Assembly: GCF_903893715.1 (NCBI RefSeq)
Contig: NZ_CAITNG010000133.1
Coordinates: forward strand, 1-64,000
Reading direction: 5' to 3'
Source: an uncultured Mucilaginibacter sp.
GTDB taxonomy: Bacteria; Bacteroidota; Bacteroidia; Sphingobacteriales; Sphingobacteriaceae
Length of the DNA stretch: 64,000 nucleotides
This document shows, piece by piece, positions 27,007 to 35,352 of this stretch; the first letter of the stretch is position 1, and each line of letters opens with the position of its first letter. Below the pieces are notes generated by a model. The model was given only the letters and a program-made list of their open reading frames with translations, was not told the DNA's origin and made no database searches. The translations under genes were made by a program, and so were the position numbers.

Positions 27007-27024
27007 ACCCGATAGCTATCGGGT
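27007..27024. repeat. Perfect 18-nt palindrome at the VF530 gene end
   Basis: ACCCGATAGCTATCGGGT is a perfect palindrome. Its last base is also the first position of the TAA stop complement of the VF530 gene, so the stop overlaps the repeat. Confidence 0.65.
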
Positions 27025-27254
27025 TAGAGGGGGTTATTGGCTGGCGTCAACAAATACAATTCCTCCACCTTCTTCCTCGCCCACTCCGTTTTTCGTAAAA
27101 ACTTCAAACTCGATTTGATGCTCGGGTCGCTGATAAAGCAATTGATCCTGATCTGTTGTCCCAGACGTTCCCAGCCATAAAATTCCACGAGATGCGTCAG
27201 TATGGCTTCGAGGGTTTTGCCGTGCAATGGGTTATTCTGTTGCTCCGATGCCAT
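27024..27254 (-). CDS. VF530 family (DUF2132) DNA-binding-like protein
   Basis: Start at the ATG giving [20 protein letters not shown], 76 residues; the open frame further upstream overlaps the membrane-protein gene. [49 protein letters not shown] and KVEELYL cover the whole small VF530 fold, described as a double-stranded-DNA-binding protein of unknown role. The last residues (TPANNPL) look foreign to the family and the stop codon lies at a palindromic repeat. The start overlaps the upstream gene by 23 bases, so the two are coupled. Confidence 0.82.
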   Translation of the reverse strand: MASEQQNNPLHGKTLEAILTHLVEFYGWERLGQQIRINCFISDPSIKSSLKFLRKTEWARKKVEELYLLTPANNPL

Positions 27255-28023
27255 CAGTTTCCGATTCGTTTTCAGGATGTTGCGCCAATTCGATCCGTTT
27301 GGCGTGGATTTTACCTGCTCGCAGGCTAAGCAGCAGATAAGTAAGGTACAGGTCCACAATAATGGAGATATGGTCGCCTTTCCAAATCAGGAAGCCCAAA
27401 AAAAGCGTATTTAAAAAAATCATGATGCCCCAAAAATAATCCCATAGCCGGCCATAGGGGTAAAACCTCGGCTGCTTGTTGAACAAATGCGCAGGGAACC
27501 TGCTTTTGTGCGAAAACACCAGGATAAATACATTCAAAAGTAACCAACCAATCAGGATGAGGGGTATTTTACTTTCCAAAGGGATGGAAACATCATCAAC
27601 AAACCAGGGATAATCGCCGCGCCCGCTCCTGAACAGGTAGTGCCAGTAGGCTCCGGGTATCAGCATCAGCCACATAAAGTTGGACAATAAAATTAAGCTG
27701 CCTTTTTTTAAGGTTTTAACGGCTTTAAAATTATGGTAGCGTTTAACTTTATTGTTCAACGTGAAGCAATAGAGCGTTAACGAGGCTATCAAAATGCCAA
27801 ATGAAACATCCATTATTTGCGGTTTGTCGGTGCGCAAATCATCCAGACTTTTGTAGTAATAGTCTTTAAAATGTGTGAAGTCGTTGGTCGTCATGGCTTT
27901 CATGCCACGGTCATCAAGCGCTTGTTTGTAGGCTTCGTTGGTATAGGTGGGCATGCTTATCGAATACAAAACCCCACCGAGGCTTATTACGATAATCCAG
28001 GCCAGAAATTTTTTAATAAACAT
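27232..28023 (-). CDS. Multi-pass membrane protein of unknown function
   Basis: A 263-residue protein with about five hydrophobic segments ([75 protein letters not shown]-like [15 protein letters not shown]) and a charged C-terminal tail. A soluble loop lies between the first two segments. No family recognised. Overlaps the VF530 gene by 23 bases. Confidence 0.65.
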   Translation of the reverse strand: MFIKKFLAWIIVISLGGVLYSISMPTYTNEAYKQALDDRGMKAMTTNDFTHFKDYYYKSLDDLRTDKPQIMDVSFGILIASLTLYCFTLNNKVKRYHNFKAVKTLKKGSLILLSNFMWLMLIPGAYWHYLFRSGRGDYPWFVDDVSIPLESKIPLILIGWLLLNVFILVFSHKSRFPAHLFNKQPRFYPYGRLWDYFWGIMIFLNTLFLGFLIWKGDHISIIVDLYLTYLLLSLRAGKIHAKRIELAQHPENESETDGIGATE

Positions 28024-28069
28024 GAAATCTTCGCCTTAAAACGAAGCTAAGATAATAATTCTGTCCATA

Positions 28070-29920
28070 TCATTGCGCGAGTTCGAAACTTAAATAATCG
28101 TACATAATGTGGTCGGTACGGTTGCTGCCCCTGTTGGTGATGAGCATAATGCTGTTATCGCCCACTTTTAATTTTGATACCGGTATGCTAAGCATGTAAG
28201 TGCTGTATTTTGCATGGATGCCCTGCCTTACCAAAGCATTGCCGCCTGTATTCAATGTCGGCGTAAAGCTGTCAAAAGGAGTGGTTTCATCGTTTACATA
28301 GGTGGTTAACCGTCCTCTATCCACACTGGCAAAGGCGAAGGTGAGCGTAGCCACCCCGCTTGAGGGCAGTTTGTCCAGTTTAAAATTGATCTTCCAGGGC
28401 CATGGGCTAAAGCTGCCATCAGCGTTCCAGTACGCGCTGGATACATAGTTCCAGTCGTTATGCCAGTCGCTTTGGCCAACGGTGTACACCAGCGGGTTGG
28501 GCAGCGCGGGCGAGTAGGTTTCCCACATAAAGGAGTTCCAGTATTGTTTGCCGAACTTGAACTCGCGGGCGGTGCGGTCGGGGATTCCTATCTCCCATAT
28601 CAGTTTGCCTTTATCGCGGGGGATGTTCCATTTCACATCGCCAATGTTAAGCGTTTGCCCGGCTTTAACAGTAATGTTATCAGTAGAATATTCACCAACG
28701 GCGCCCGTAACATAAGCATGCAAAGTATAAGTGCCCGGGCGGATGTTGGGTATGGTGAATTTGCCAGCCGCATCGGCCTTTATCCAGTATTGGTAATTTT
28801 TCGAGTCTTTTTCCCAATCGGTGCCGGGCACGCATAAACCCACCCATGCATTGCCACCGGTTACTTTTGGTTTAAAAGGGTCGTGCACCATAAAAGTACC
28901 TTTGGCGCTGCCCCTTTGCGCGGCCAGCGGGTAATCGGGCATGTTGGTCAGCCAGGCGTAGGGCCATTTGGCTTTTTCTTCCACCACTTTCTTTTTGGCA
29001 TCCGCCCACATAGCCTTGGCATCGTTGCCCGAGTTTACATACAACAAATACGGACCGAACAGTTTGCTCCACTGTTCACCCGCCTCAACCGATGTGCCGC
29101 TGCCGGCATAGTGGTCGCGGCCAAAGTGTACCAGTATGGTCCCATCGGCCGAGTTCAGGTCGGCCTGGGTCGGGCCATCGTTAAAAAAGTCGTAACCACC
29201 TAAAACAGCCCAACCGCCAACTTTGTACCGATTGGAGGCTTGCCCGTAAGTGCCCACATAATAATATTCAACACTGTAGCCGTATTTACACTCGTAGGTA
29301 CCGGCTTTTACACCTTGGGTGAGCTTGACTGATTCGGGGATGGTGGTTTTCTGGGCGCTGGCCAGATCAGCAGGGGTGGGTAGTTCCATATTGCGCAACG
29401 AGTCGACCATGATATGGTCGAAAAACCCGGCGGGAACTTTCCATACATAGCGCCATTCGCCCACGCGGGTTTTGGGGTACGATGCCGGGTGCGCGAGTAT
29501 AGCGTAACAATAAATACCCGATGTTCCTTTTTCTATCACATAATGCGGTTCGATATCAAAAGCCTGCTGACGCAAACCGGCATGCCAAGTGCTTTTAAAA
29601 CAAACATCCACCAGGTTAGGCGATTGCGTTTTTACCGTAACCACGCATTCGTTTGGTTGCGCGTAGCCAGTGCCGCCATCCATGCTGTAATAACCATCCC
29701 GCAAGGTTTCGAGGCCTTTGTACATGTACGAGGTAATATGCGCGTTCTTTTTGGTGATTTGTGCACGAACGATGCCATTATCCAGCACAATATAATCGCC
29801 ATGGTCCTGGTACAAGCCGGTGGTATCGGCTTTGGTGCGATGGTGCCCTCCGGCGAAACTTGTTAAACCCGTTAACAACAGGAGGAAAAATACGGCGGCA
29901 TTTTTTTTACGATGGTTCAT
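28070..29920 (-). CDS. PL4 family rhamnogalacturonan lyase, secreted
   Basis: A 616-residue protein with signal peptide (FFLLLLTGLTSFA). The PL4 layout is visible: an N-terminal beta-sandwich catalytic domain (YIVLDNGIVRAQITKKNAHITS), a central fibronectin-III-like domain (GKFTIPNIRPGTYTLHAYV) and a C-terminal jelly-roll domain (SSGVATLTFAFAS; MYDYLSFEL). PL4 enzymes cut the rhamnose-galacturonate backbone of RG-I by beta-elimination. With GH106 at 20.7 kb and GH35 at 17.9 kb this suggests pectin use, but no SusCD pair or regulator is present, so this is not a canonical PUL. Confidence 0.9.
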   Translation of the reverse strand: MNHRKKNAAVFFLLLLTGLTSFAGGHHRTKADTTGLYQDHGDYIVLDNGIVRAQITKKNAHITSYMYKGLETLRDGYYSMDGGTGYAQPNECVVTVKTQSPNLVDVCFKSTWHAGLRQQAFDIEPHYVIEKGTSGIYCYAILAHPASYPKTRVGEWRYVWKVPAGFFDHIMVDSLRNMELPTPADLASAQKTTIPESVKLTQGVKAGTYECKYGYSVEYYYVGTYGQASNRYKVGGWAVLGGYDFFNDGPTQADLNSADGTILVHFGRDHYAGSGTSVEAGEQWSKLFGPYLLYVNSGNDAKAMWADAKKKVVEEKAKWPYAWLTNMPDYPLAAQRGSAKGTFMVHDPFKPKVTGGNAWVGLCVPGTDWEKDSKNYQYWIKADAAGKFTIPNIRPGTYTLHAYVTGAVGEYSTDNITVKAGQTLNIGDVKWNIPRDKGKLIWEIGIPDRTAREFKFGKQYWNSFMWETYSPALPNPLVYTVGQSDWHNDWNYVSSAYWNADGSFSPWPWKINFKLDKLPSSGVATLTFAFASVDRGRLTTYVNDETTPFDSFTPTLNTGGNALVRQGIHAKYSTYMLSIPVSKLKVGDNSIMLITNRGSNRTDHIMYDYLSFELAQ

Positions 29921-30040
29921 GATATAGCTATTTAGGTAGCAGAAAATACGGTTACAAATTGGTTGATGGTATATCGAAGATAACCTATGGCTAATATAGG
30001 ATATTATTTGTTTGATTTTTTGTCACAATGCTGTGGCAAA

Positions 30041-30571
30041 TCAGGCGATGCTTTGCAACAGGTTGTCCAAAACCTTTTTCAGGGATATTAACACGCCGCC
30101 ATCGGTTATGGTACCATCGCGGTTTATTTTGCTCCGTATAAACGGGATAAGCAGCGTTGCGCCGGGCGATACTTTTGCGGAGATGGCACCCAATGTCAGT
30201 AACAGCGATGCATGCGCATGCTGGCCCTGGCTCGATGCGGTGATAAGCGCTGTGGGCTTGTCCACAAACTCGCTTGATGACACGGTCCAGTCGAGCGCAT
30301 TTTTTAAACTGCCGGGTACACCGAACGCGTACTCCGGCGTACAAATCAAAACAGCATCTGCACTTTTTAATTGAGCGCGAAAATCGGTAACCGAAGCCGA
30401 CGGGCTTTCATTGTCCAGTTCGGGATTAAAATGAGGTAGATCGGCCAAGCCTCCATATGTTACAATATTTACCTCTGAAGGTGCCATGCCTGCGATAATA
30501 TTGATAATGGTGCTGTTTGACGAGTTTGGCCGCAAACTGCCCGATATGGCTATGATGTTGATGTTTTTCAT
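30041..30571 (-). CDS. NAD(P)H-dependent FMN reductase family flavoprotein
   Basis: A 176-residue flavodoxin-fold protein. The phosphate-binding loop is ISGSLRPNSSN and the flavin-contact loop TPEYAFGVPGSLKNALDW, both diagnostic of the NADPH-dependent FMN reductase/azoreductase family. Soluble, probably reduces quinones, azo compounds or supplies reduced flavin. It is divergent from the SdpR-like repressor gene and shares the intergenic region holding the palindrome at 30635-30662, so it may be co-regulated. Confidence 0.88.
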   Translation of the reverse strand: MKNINIIAISGSLRPNSSNSTIINIIAGMAPSEVNIVTYGGLADLPHFNPELDNESPSASVTDFRAQLKSADAVLICTPEYAFGVPGSLKNALDWTVSSSEFVDKPTALITASSQGQHAHASLLLTLGAISAKVSPGATLLIPFIRSKINRDGTITDGGVLISLKKVLDNLLQSIA

Positions 30572-30634
30572 GTTTGTTATGGCTAAGGTAATGGCTACGA
30601 GAAACTTTTCAATCAGCGATTTGCAATTTTCGAA

Positions 30635-30662
30635 ATATATTTAGACGTTTGTCTAAATATAT
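30635..30662. promoter_or_regulatory. Candidate operator of the ArsR/SdpR-type repressor
   Basis: ATATATTTAGAC and GTCTAAATATAT form perfect 12-base inverted arms around the 4-base spacer GTTT. It lies 13 bases upstream of the repressor start and 64 bases from the divergent reductase start. The imperfect-dyad form fits autoregulation by ArsR-family dimers. Confidence 0.65.
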
Positions 30663-30675
30663 AAATGATTGCATT

Positions 30676-30939
30676 TTGAATACCCTGTTTAAAGCACTGA
30701 ACGATGCCACAAGGCGTGAGATACTGGAGATGCTGAAAGAAAAAGACCTTACCGCCGGCGAAATTGCCGACCGGTTTTCCATTTCAAAACCCAGCATTTC
30801 GCACCACCTCGACCTGCTGCGCCAGGCCGGGCTGGTGGTATCTGTTAAAGAAGGCCAGTTTATATGCTACTCGTTAAACACCACCGTTATGGACGAGATG
30901 CTGAAATGGGTAATGCAGTTTAAAAGCGAAAAAAAATAA
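30676..30939 (+). CDS. ArsR-family repressor, SdpR-like
   Basis: Winged-helix protein of 87 residues if it starts at TTG 30676 (MNTLFKALNDATRREILEML), which matches SdpR/ArsR starts; a TTG nine codons upstream lies inside the palindrome. The recognition helix is in FSISKPSISHHLDLLRQAG, followed by the beta-wing. It has no Cys metal site of the ArsR type. In Bacillus, SdpR represses its own operon with SdpI until SdpI, engaged by the SdpC toxin, sequesters it. The next gene here is SdpI-like, four bases on. Confidence 0.88.
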   Translation: MNTLFKALNDATRREILEMLKEKDLTAGEIADRFSISKPSISHHLDLLRQAGLVVSVKEGQFICYSLNTTVMDEMLKWVMQFKSEKK

Positions 30940-30943
30940 GGAC

Positions 30944-31606
30944 ATGAAAAAATTGACTTTATCGTATGCCATAGCGGCCCTTGTTTGGCTACAGCCTTTA
31001 ATTTACTTGTTGTGGGTGTATGGTGCTATGCCGCAAACCGTGCCCATGCATTATGGTGCCGATGGCATGGTTGACCGTTATGGGCCAAAGACGGAGTTTG
31101 CGGTGACCATTTGTATTGTACAGGGCATAGCTGTAGGCGTTTACCTGTTGTTGATGTTTTTACCCGCTATCGACCCTAAGCAAAAGGTGAAGTACAGCGA
31201 AGGGACCTTCCAAAAAATAGCCTTAGGCATTGTCACTTTTATGGCGGCATTGTGCATTGCCATTATTTTTGCTACAGTTAACCGCCAGTTTAAAATAGCG
31301 CAGTTACTGCTGCCTCTAATTGGCTTGTTCTTTGCATTTATGGGCAATATCATGTACAGCATCAAACCCAATTATTTCGCGGGCGTACGCACGCCATGGA
31401 CTTTAGAGAGCGAAGACAACTGGCGGGCAACGCACCAGCTTGCGGGCAAAATATGGTTTGCCGGTGGTTTGGCCATCACCGCGCTCATGCTCGTTTTTCA
31501 TGGGGTGGTTGCCGTTACCATATTTATCGTGGCTATTTTGTTGATGGCTTTTACACCGGTAATCTATTCGTACGTTTATTTCAGAAAACACAGGCAAAAG
31601 CAATAG
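30944..31606 (+). CDS. SdpI-family membrane protein (DUF1648-SdpI)
   Basis: A 220-residue protein with about six transmembrane segments. The N-terminal DUF1648 is marked by MPQTVPMHYGADGMVDRYGPK. The SdpI part is marked by NYFAGVRTPWTLESEDNWRATH. In Bacillus SdpI gives immunity to the SdpC killing factor and signals to SdpR. No SdpC- or SdpAB-like gene is visible here, so this pair may serve another envelope-stress role. Operon with the repressor. Confidence 0.88.
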   Translation: MKKLTLSYAIAALVWLQPLIYLLWVYGAMPQTVPMHYGADGMVDRYGPKTEFAVTICIVQGIAVGVYLLLMFLPAIDPKQKVKYSEGTFQKIALGIVTFMAALCIAIIFATVNRQFKIAQLLLPLIGLFFAFMGNIMYSIKPNYFAGVRTPWTLESEDNWRATHQLAGKIWFAGGLAITALMLVFHGVVAVTIFIVAILLMAFTPVIYSYVYFRKHRQKQ

Positions 31607-31673
31607 TGTAAAGGCAAACCACTGTATTTTTTAAAAGGATTTATACCTGCACAATAATGGCGCGGATTTTCGT

Positions 31674-31681
31674 TATTTTTG
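31674..31681 (+). promoter_or_regulatory. Candidate -7 promoter box
   Basis: TATTTTTG fits TAnnTTTG and lies 15 bases before the lipoprotein start at 31697. No -33 box is clear. Confidence 0.35.
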
Positions 31682-31696
31682 CGTGTGTTTATCCGT

Positions 31697-32161
31697 ATGA
31701 AGTATAAAATTTCTGTACTGTTGCTTGGTTTGATAATTGTCGTGGCTTTGTTCAGCAACTCCTGCAAAAAGGACAGCGGCGACCAACTTTCGTATTTTTT
31801 GACCAGCGGTACCTGGAGCCTCGCTTCGCAGCAGGTATTTCATTACGTGGGCGATACACTGAAAAAAACCGATACCATTAACCTGGCCTGCACGCAAAAA
31901 CTCACCTTTAACAGCAACGGGTCATCGGCATATCAAAACTATAATTGCAACAACAGCAGCGGTACCGGGCAATGGAATATTACGCCAAGCAACCTTACCG
32001 TGCAATCGCCCATCATTATTGGTAAGGATACACTTTTTAGCAATGCGCAAATTGTTAACCTGGGCCAATACTCGTTGGTATTGCAAACCGGCAGCATCAG
32101 TCCGTATTATACCTCTAAAACAGTCAGGCTAATTACACGTTATGGTTTTATACACCAATAA
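31697..32161 (+). CDS. Putative lipoprotein, lipocalin-like
   Basis: A 154-residue protein, start at ATG 31697 (MKYKISVLLLGLI); an in-frame TTG six codons earlier overlaps the promoter. Lipobox is FSNSC with the lipid Cys at about residue 23, followed by KKD. The mature part (TSGTWSLASQQVF ... LTFNSNGSSAYQNYNC ... GTGQWNIT) has the short beta-strand spacing of Bacteroidota lipocalin-like lipoproteins. Function unknown. Confidence 0.72.
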   Translation: MKYKISVLLLGLIIVVALFSNSCKKDSGDQLSYFLTSGTWSLASQQVFHYVGDTLKKTDTINLACTQKLTFNSNGSSAYQNYNCNNSSGTGQWNITPSNLTVQSPIIIGKDTLFSNAQIVNLGQYSLVLQTGSISPYYTSKTVRLITRYGFIHQ

Positions 32162-32182
32162 CGCATTTTTTTATCGCGATTG

Positions 32183-32214
32183 TTGCGAATGGAGAGGCAA
32201 AAATTTTATATTTG
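32183..32214 (+). promoter_or_regulatory. Candidate Bacteroidota promoter of purN
   Basis: TTG at 32183-32185, 21-base spacer, then TATATTTG at 32207-32214. Spacing and boxes fit the TTG-n19-21-TAnnTTTG consensus and the start codon follows 26 bases later. Confidence 0.55.
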
Positions 32215-32240
32215 AGAGGCATTAATAAAAACTATTATTC

Positions 32241-32819
32241 TTGAAAAAACGCATCGCTATTTTTGCTTCGGGATCGGGGTCAAATGCTCAAAAAATAATG
32301 GAGCATTTCAAAAAAAATGCCGATGCCGAGGTCGCGCTTATTTTGACCAACAATCCTGAAGCTTATGTTTTACAAAGGGCCGATAACTTCGAGATCCCTT
32401 CGCATATTTTCGACAGGCACGAATTTTACGAAACCGATGATGTGATCAGGCTGTTAAAAAACCTGCAGATAGACCTGATCGTACTGGCCGGCTTTTTATG
32501 GCTGGTGCCGCAATCGTTGTTGAAAGCCTTCCCTAATAAAATCATCAACATACACCCATCGCTGCTGCCCAAATTTGGCGGTAAAGGCATGTATGGCGAT
32601 AAAGTACACAACGCGGTTTTGGCTGCCAAGGAAGAAGAATCGGGCATTACCATCCATTTTGTGAACGAAAATTTTGATGAAGGCGAAATCATCCACCAAT
32701 CACGTTTCCGCATTGAGCCAGAAGATGACCTGGAAATGCTCAAATTTAAAGGCCAACAGCTGGAACACACGCACTTCCCCAAAGTAGTGGAGAATTTGCT
32801 GAAGAAGATGAAATCGTAA
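32241..32819 (+). CDS. purN: Phosphoribosylglycinamide formyltransferase PurN
   Basis: A 192-residue enzyme with a TTG start (MKKRIAIFASGSGSNAQ), the only start before the substrate-phosphate loop GSGSN. The catalytic Asn-His-Asp set is visible: NIHPSLLPKF provides Asn and His, and the Asp is in NFDEGEIIHQ. It transfers the formyl group from 10-formyl-tetrahydrofolate to GAR in purine synthesis. It stands alone, not with other pur genes. A period-7 repeat array starts just after it. Confidence 0.95.
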   Translation: MKKRIAIFASGSGSNAQKIMEHFKKNADAEVALILTNNPEAYVLQRADNFEIPSHIFDRHEFYETDDVIRLLKNLQIDLIVLAGFLWLVPQSLLKAFPNKIINIHPSLLPKFGGKGMYGDKVHNAVLAAKEEESGITIHFVNENFDEGEIIHQSRFRIEPEDDLEMLKFKGQQLEHTHFPKVVENLLKKMKS

Positions 32820-32824
32820 ATTAG

Positions 32825-32912
32825 AAGCAAGAGTCAAGAATCGAGAATCAAGACAGAAAGAAAACAACCGTTCGCCCTCTGACTTCCGATATCAGTCCTC
32901 CGACTTCCTATC
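32825..32912. repeat. Two period-7 degenerate arrays
   Basis: 32825-32852 consists of heptads such as AAGCAAG, AGTCAAG. 32878-32912 consists of TCTGACT, TCCGATA and similar, in exact 7-base register. The second runs over the stop codon (32908-32910) of the convergent glycosyltransferase. Confidence 0.65.
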
Positions 32913-34569
32913 TCACCACCACCAAACTTACATGGCCTAAAGTACTGTCGCGGGTAGCTTTGTTTAAAAAGCGGGGCGTAACTTTGGTTATCCAAAACCG
33001 GTTGAAGGTAGTTACTTCGCTCATGGTCCAGCCTTTTGTTTTTTTGAGGTTGGCCAGATTATCGGTAGGCGTGTATAGTAGAAACGGTTTTGGCGGCAGG
33101 TTGCCGTTGCCGTTCAAATCGGCGGTGTACAGGGGTTGGTTCAGGTAAAACTCGAGCGGGTAGGTATAGTCGCCCATGCTTTGTACCACGGGCATATCTT
33201 TGCGGTTCAAACTGTTGATATAAAAAGCAGCTTCGCTGCCGGCCTGGTATTTAAGCAGCGATGGGTAAAAAACCAGGTTGAGGTACAGGTTCACCACGCA
33301 GGCCACCAAAACCGTCATCATGCCAATCCTTTGGTAAGGCACTTTAGTGATTCGCTGTGGCAGAAAAACCATTAAAACACACAGTATGCTTAGCAAGCCA
33401 CCGATATACCAGTTAAAGGTTTCGGGCCAATAAAAATAGTGCAGTATTTTAATGCCGGCTATCAGCAATATCACCACTACTATTTGGGTAATACGTACCG
33501 CTTTGATGCTTTTAACACCATACAAATACTGCGCTGTGATGATGGCATAAAACGGGAAGATGATATTGGTATAAAACGGCAGTTGGAATTTGGATGCCGA
33601 AAACACCAGAAAAGTAAGCAAAGAACCACAAATGCAATACCACTCGGCATTGTTTACATTTTTGATGTTCTTTTTAAAGAATTGAAAGATTCCCGCGAAC
33701 AGCAATAGCGACCAGGGCAAAAAGGCCCAAAGCGTAGTATGTACAAAAAAGAAAGGGTCGCCGTGGCCTTTAATGGGGCCGTTGTTAAAAAAGCGGCCGA
33801 ACTGGCTGTCCCAAAAAAAGAATTTGATGCCCGATACATGGTTATGCCCAAAAACCACTACTTCGGGGTGGCTGTCGAACTGGGCGTAGAGGCAATAAAT
33901 TTCCGGCAGGATAAACAGCAATATCATCATTGCGGCCAATAGCCAACGCAGGTTAAAAAGTGCTGCCCATTGTTTTTTGATGATGAGCTCGCCCGCTATG
34001 GCACCACAGATGGGGATAAGGGCGAACATGCCTTTGGTCATGATGGCGCAGGCGGCAAACAGGCTGCCCGCAAATAAATGCCCCCATATTTTGCTGTGCT
34101 GCGCTTTATAAAAATGGTAAACCGACGCGATAATGAGTCCGGTTAGGTATGGCTCTGCGCGCACGTCGTTGTTCGATAGGACGATATGCTCGGCGGTAAG
34201 CAATATCAGCACCGCCCACAACGCTATTTCTGTATTGTATAGGTTTTTGGCCAGCAGGTAGGTATACCGGGCGCCCATCATCAAAAACAAAATAGCGGGC
34301 AGCTTATAGGCCCAGGTGGTAAAACCAAAGCATTTAAACGAGAGCGCGATGATCCAAAAAGGGAAATGGGGTTTATCGAGCCAGTTGCGGCCTTCGGCAA
34401 ACAGGTCGGTATAATCGTGCCGCAGCACCATGCTTTTGGCAATGCCTGCGTAGAGGGCGCCATCAGGCGCGATGATGGTAACGAACAGGCCGCTAAAGTT
34501 GAGCAGTACCGCGAGGCCTATAAAAGCATATAGCCATTTGTTGATACCGGGTTGCTGTTGGGGGTGCAT
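32908..34569 (-). CDS. ArnT-like membrane glycosyltransferase (GT83/GT39 type)
   Basis: A 553-residue protein with about 11-12 hydrophobic segments. The first periplasmic loop has the conserved acidic residue in APDGALYAGIAKSM followed by NWLDKPHFPFWI, the arrangement of the catalytic Asp in ArnT/PMT enzymes. The C-terminal part is soluble. It uses a polyprenyl-phosphate sugar to glycosylate lipid A or another surface acceptor at the periplasmic face; the substrate is unknown. The stop codon lies inside a heptad repeat array. Confidence 0.82.
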   Translation of the reverse strand: MHPQQQPGINKWLYAFIGLAVLLNFSGLFVTIIAPDGALYAGIAKSMVLRHDYTDLFAEGRNWLDKPHFPFWIIALSFKCFGFTTWAYKLPAILFLMMGARYTYLLAKNLYNTEIALWAVLILLTAEHIVLSNNDVRAEPYLTGLIIASVYHFYKAQHSKIWGHLFAGSLFAACAIMTKGMFALIPICGAIAGELIIKKQWAALFNLRWLLAAMMILLFILPEIYCLYAQFDSHPEVVVFGHNHVSGIKFFFWDSQFGRFFNNGPIKGHGDPFFFVHTTLWAFLPWSLLLFAGIFQFFKKNIKNVNNAEWYCICGSLLTFLVFSASKFQLPFYTNIIFPFYAIITAQYLYGVKSIKAVRITQIVVVILLIAGIKILHYFYWPETFNWYIGGLLSILCVLMVFLPQRITKVPYQRIGMMTVLVACVVNLYLNLVFYPSLLKYQAGSEAAFYINSLNRKDMPVVQSMGDYTYPLEFYLNQPLYTADLNGNGNLPPKPFLLYTPTDNLANLKKTKGWTMSEVTTFNRFWITKVTPRFLNKATRDSTLGHVSLVVVR

Positions 34570-34631
34570 ACTGCCGGTAAATATAGACAGATTTTTGTTG
34601 AAGGGATATCAGGCAGGGATTGCCTTAAAAC

Positions 34632-34657
34632 AAAAAAGCACCCACTTTCGTGGATGC
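34632..34657 (-). terminator. Terminator of cold-shock gene 1
   Basis: Minus-strand GCATCCAC-GAAA-GTGGGTGC (one T-G wobble, GNRA loop) followed by six T. 26 bases past the stop. Confidence 0.8.
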
Positions 34658-34683
34658 TTTACGATTTTTATGATAATGATTGC

Positions 34684-34875
34684 TTAAGCAAGTTTCACAT
34701 TCACCGCGTTTAAGCCTTTTTTACCGTTTTCAACTTCGTATTCTACGCTGTCGTTTTCACGGATTTGATCCATCAGGCCTGTTGAATGAACAAAAATTTC
34801 GCTATCGCCATTTGTTGGTACGATGAATCCAAAACCTTTTGTTTCATTGAAGAATTTTACTGTTCCTTGTTGCAT
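34684..34875 (-). CDS. Cold-shock protein, CspA family (copy 1)
   Basis: A 63-residue single cold-shock domain. RNP1 is KGFGFIV and RNP2 is IFVHSTG. Binds single-stranded RNA/DNA and melts mRNA structure. Nearly identical to the second copy 192 bases upstream, which shows a recent tandem duplication; upstream regions are similar too (AT-rich, ending ATACAATA-like before the start). Confidence 0.95.
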   Translation of the reverse strand: MQQGTVKFFNETKGFGFIVPTNGDSEIFVHSTGLMDQIRENDSVEYEVENGKKGLNAVNVKLA

Positions 34876-35012
34876 TATATTGTATATTAATTATTTATTA
34901 AGGCCGCAAGGTAACACTAATTAATTGATTTACAGTATTTTTTATTTTCCTGATGGTATTTAAAGCACCGAAAACAGGGATAACTATGCTTATGGTCAGC
35001 ACGTTAAGGCGC

Positions 35013-35041
35013 AAAAAAAAGCATCCCGTATAAGGGGATGC
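35013..35041 (-). terminator. Terminator of cold-shock gene 2
   Basis: Minus-strand GCATCCC and GGGATGC form a 7-bp stem with a 7-base loop, followed by eight T. Confidence 0.82.
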
Positions 35042-35067
35042 TGCAACGATTTTTATGATGTATGTTA

Positions 35068-35262
35068 TTATTCAACAATTTTCACATTTACCGCATTAAG
35101 GCCTTTTTTGCCTTTTTCAACTTCGTATTCAACATTGTCGTTTTCACGTATTTTGTGAATCAAACCTGATGAATGAACAAAAATTTCGCTATCGCCGTTT
35201 GAAGGTACGATAAACCCAAAACCTTTTGTTTCGTTGAAGAATTTTACTTTTCCGCTTGCCAT
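35068..35262 (-). CDS. Cold-shock protein, CspA family (copy 2)
   Basis: A 64-residue cold-shock domain (KVKFFNETKGFGFIVPSNGD; RNP2 IFVHSSG), differing from copy 1 at few positions, mostly around the third strand (IHKIRENDNVEYEVEKGKKG). The gene has its own terminator, so each copy is a separate unit. Confidence 0.95.
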   Translation of the reverse strand: MASGKVKFFNETKGFGFIVPSNGDSEIFVHSSGLIHKIRENDNVEYEVEKGKKGLNAVNVKIVE

Positions 35263-35352
35263 TGTATTGTATTTTAATTATTTAATGAGGGCGCAATATA
35301 GGCTAATTAATTTAGAAAAGGTAAAAATTAAATTTTGTAGACAAGGTAAAGG

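Noticed and set aside
12200-29920. Polysaccharide-utilisation locus
   Set aside because: No SusC/SusD pair, hybrid two-component regulator or ECF sigma next to the enzymes; they are interspersed with housekeeping genes.
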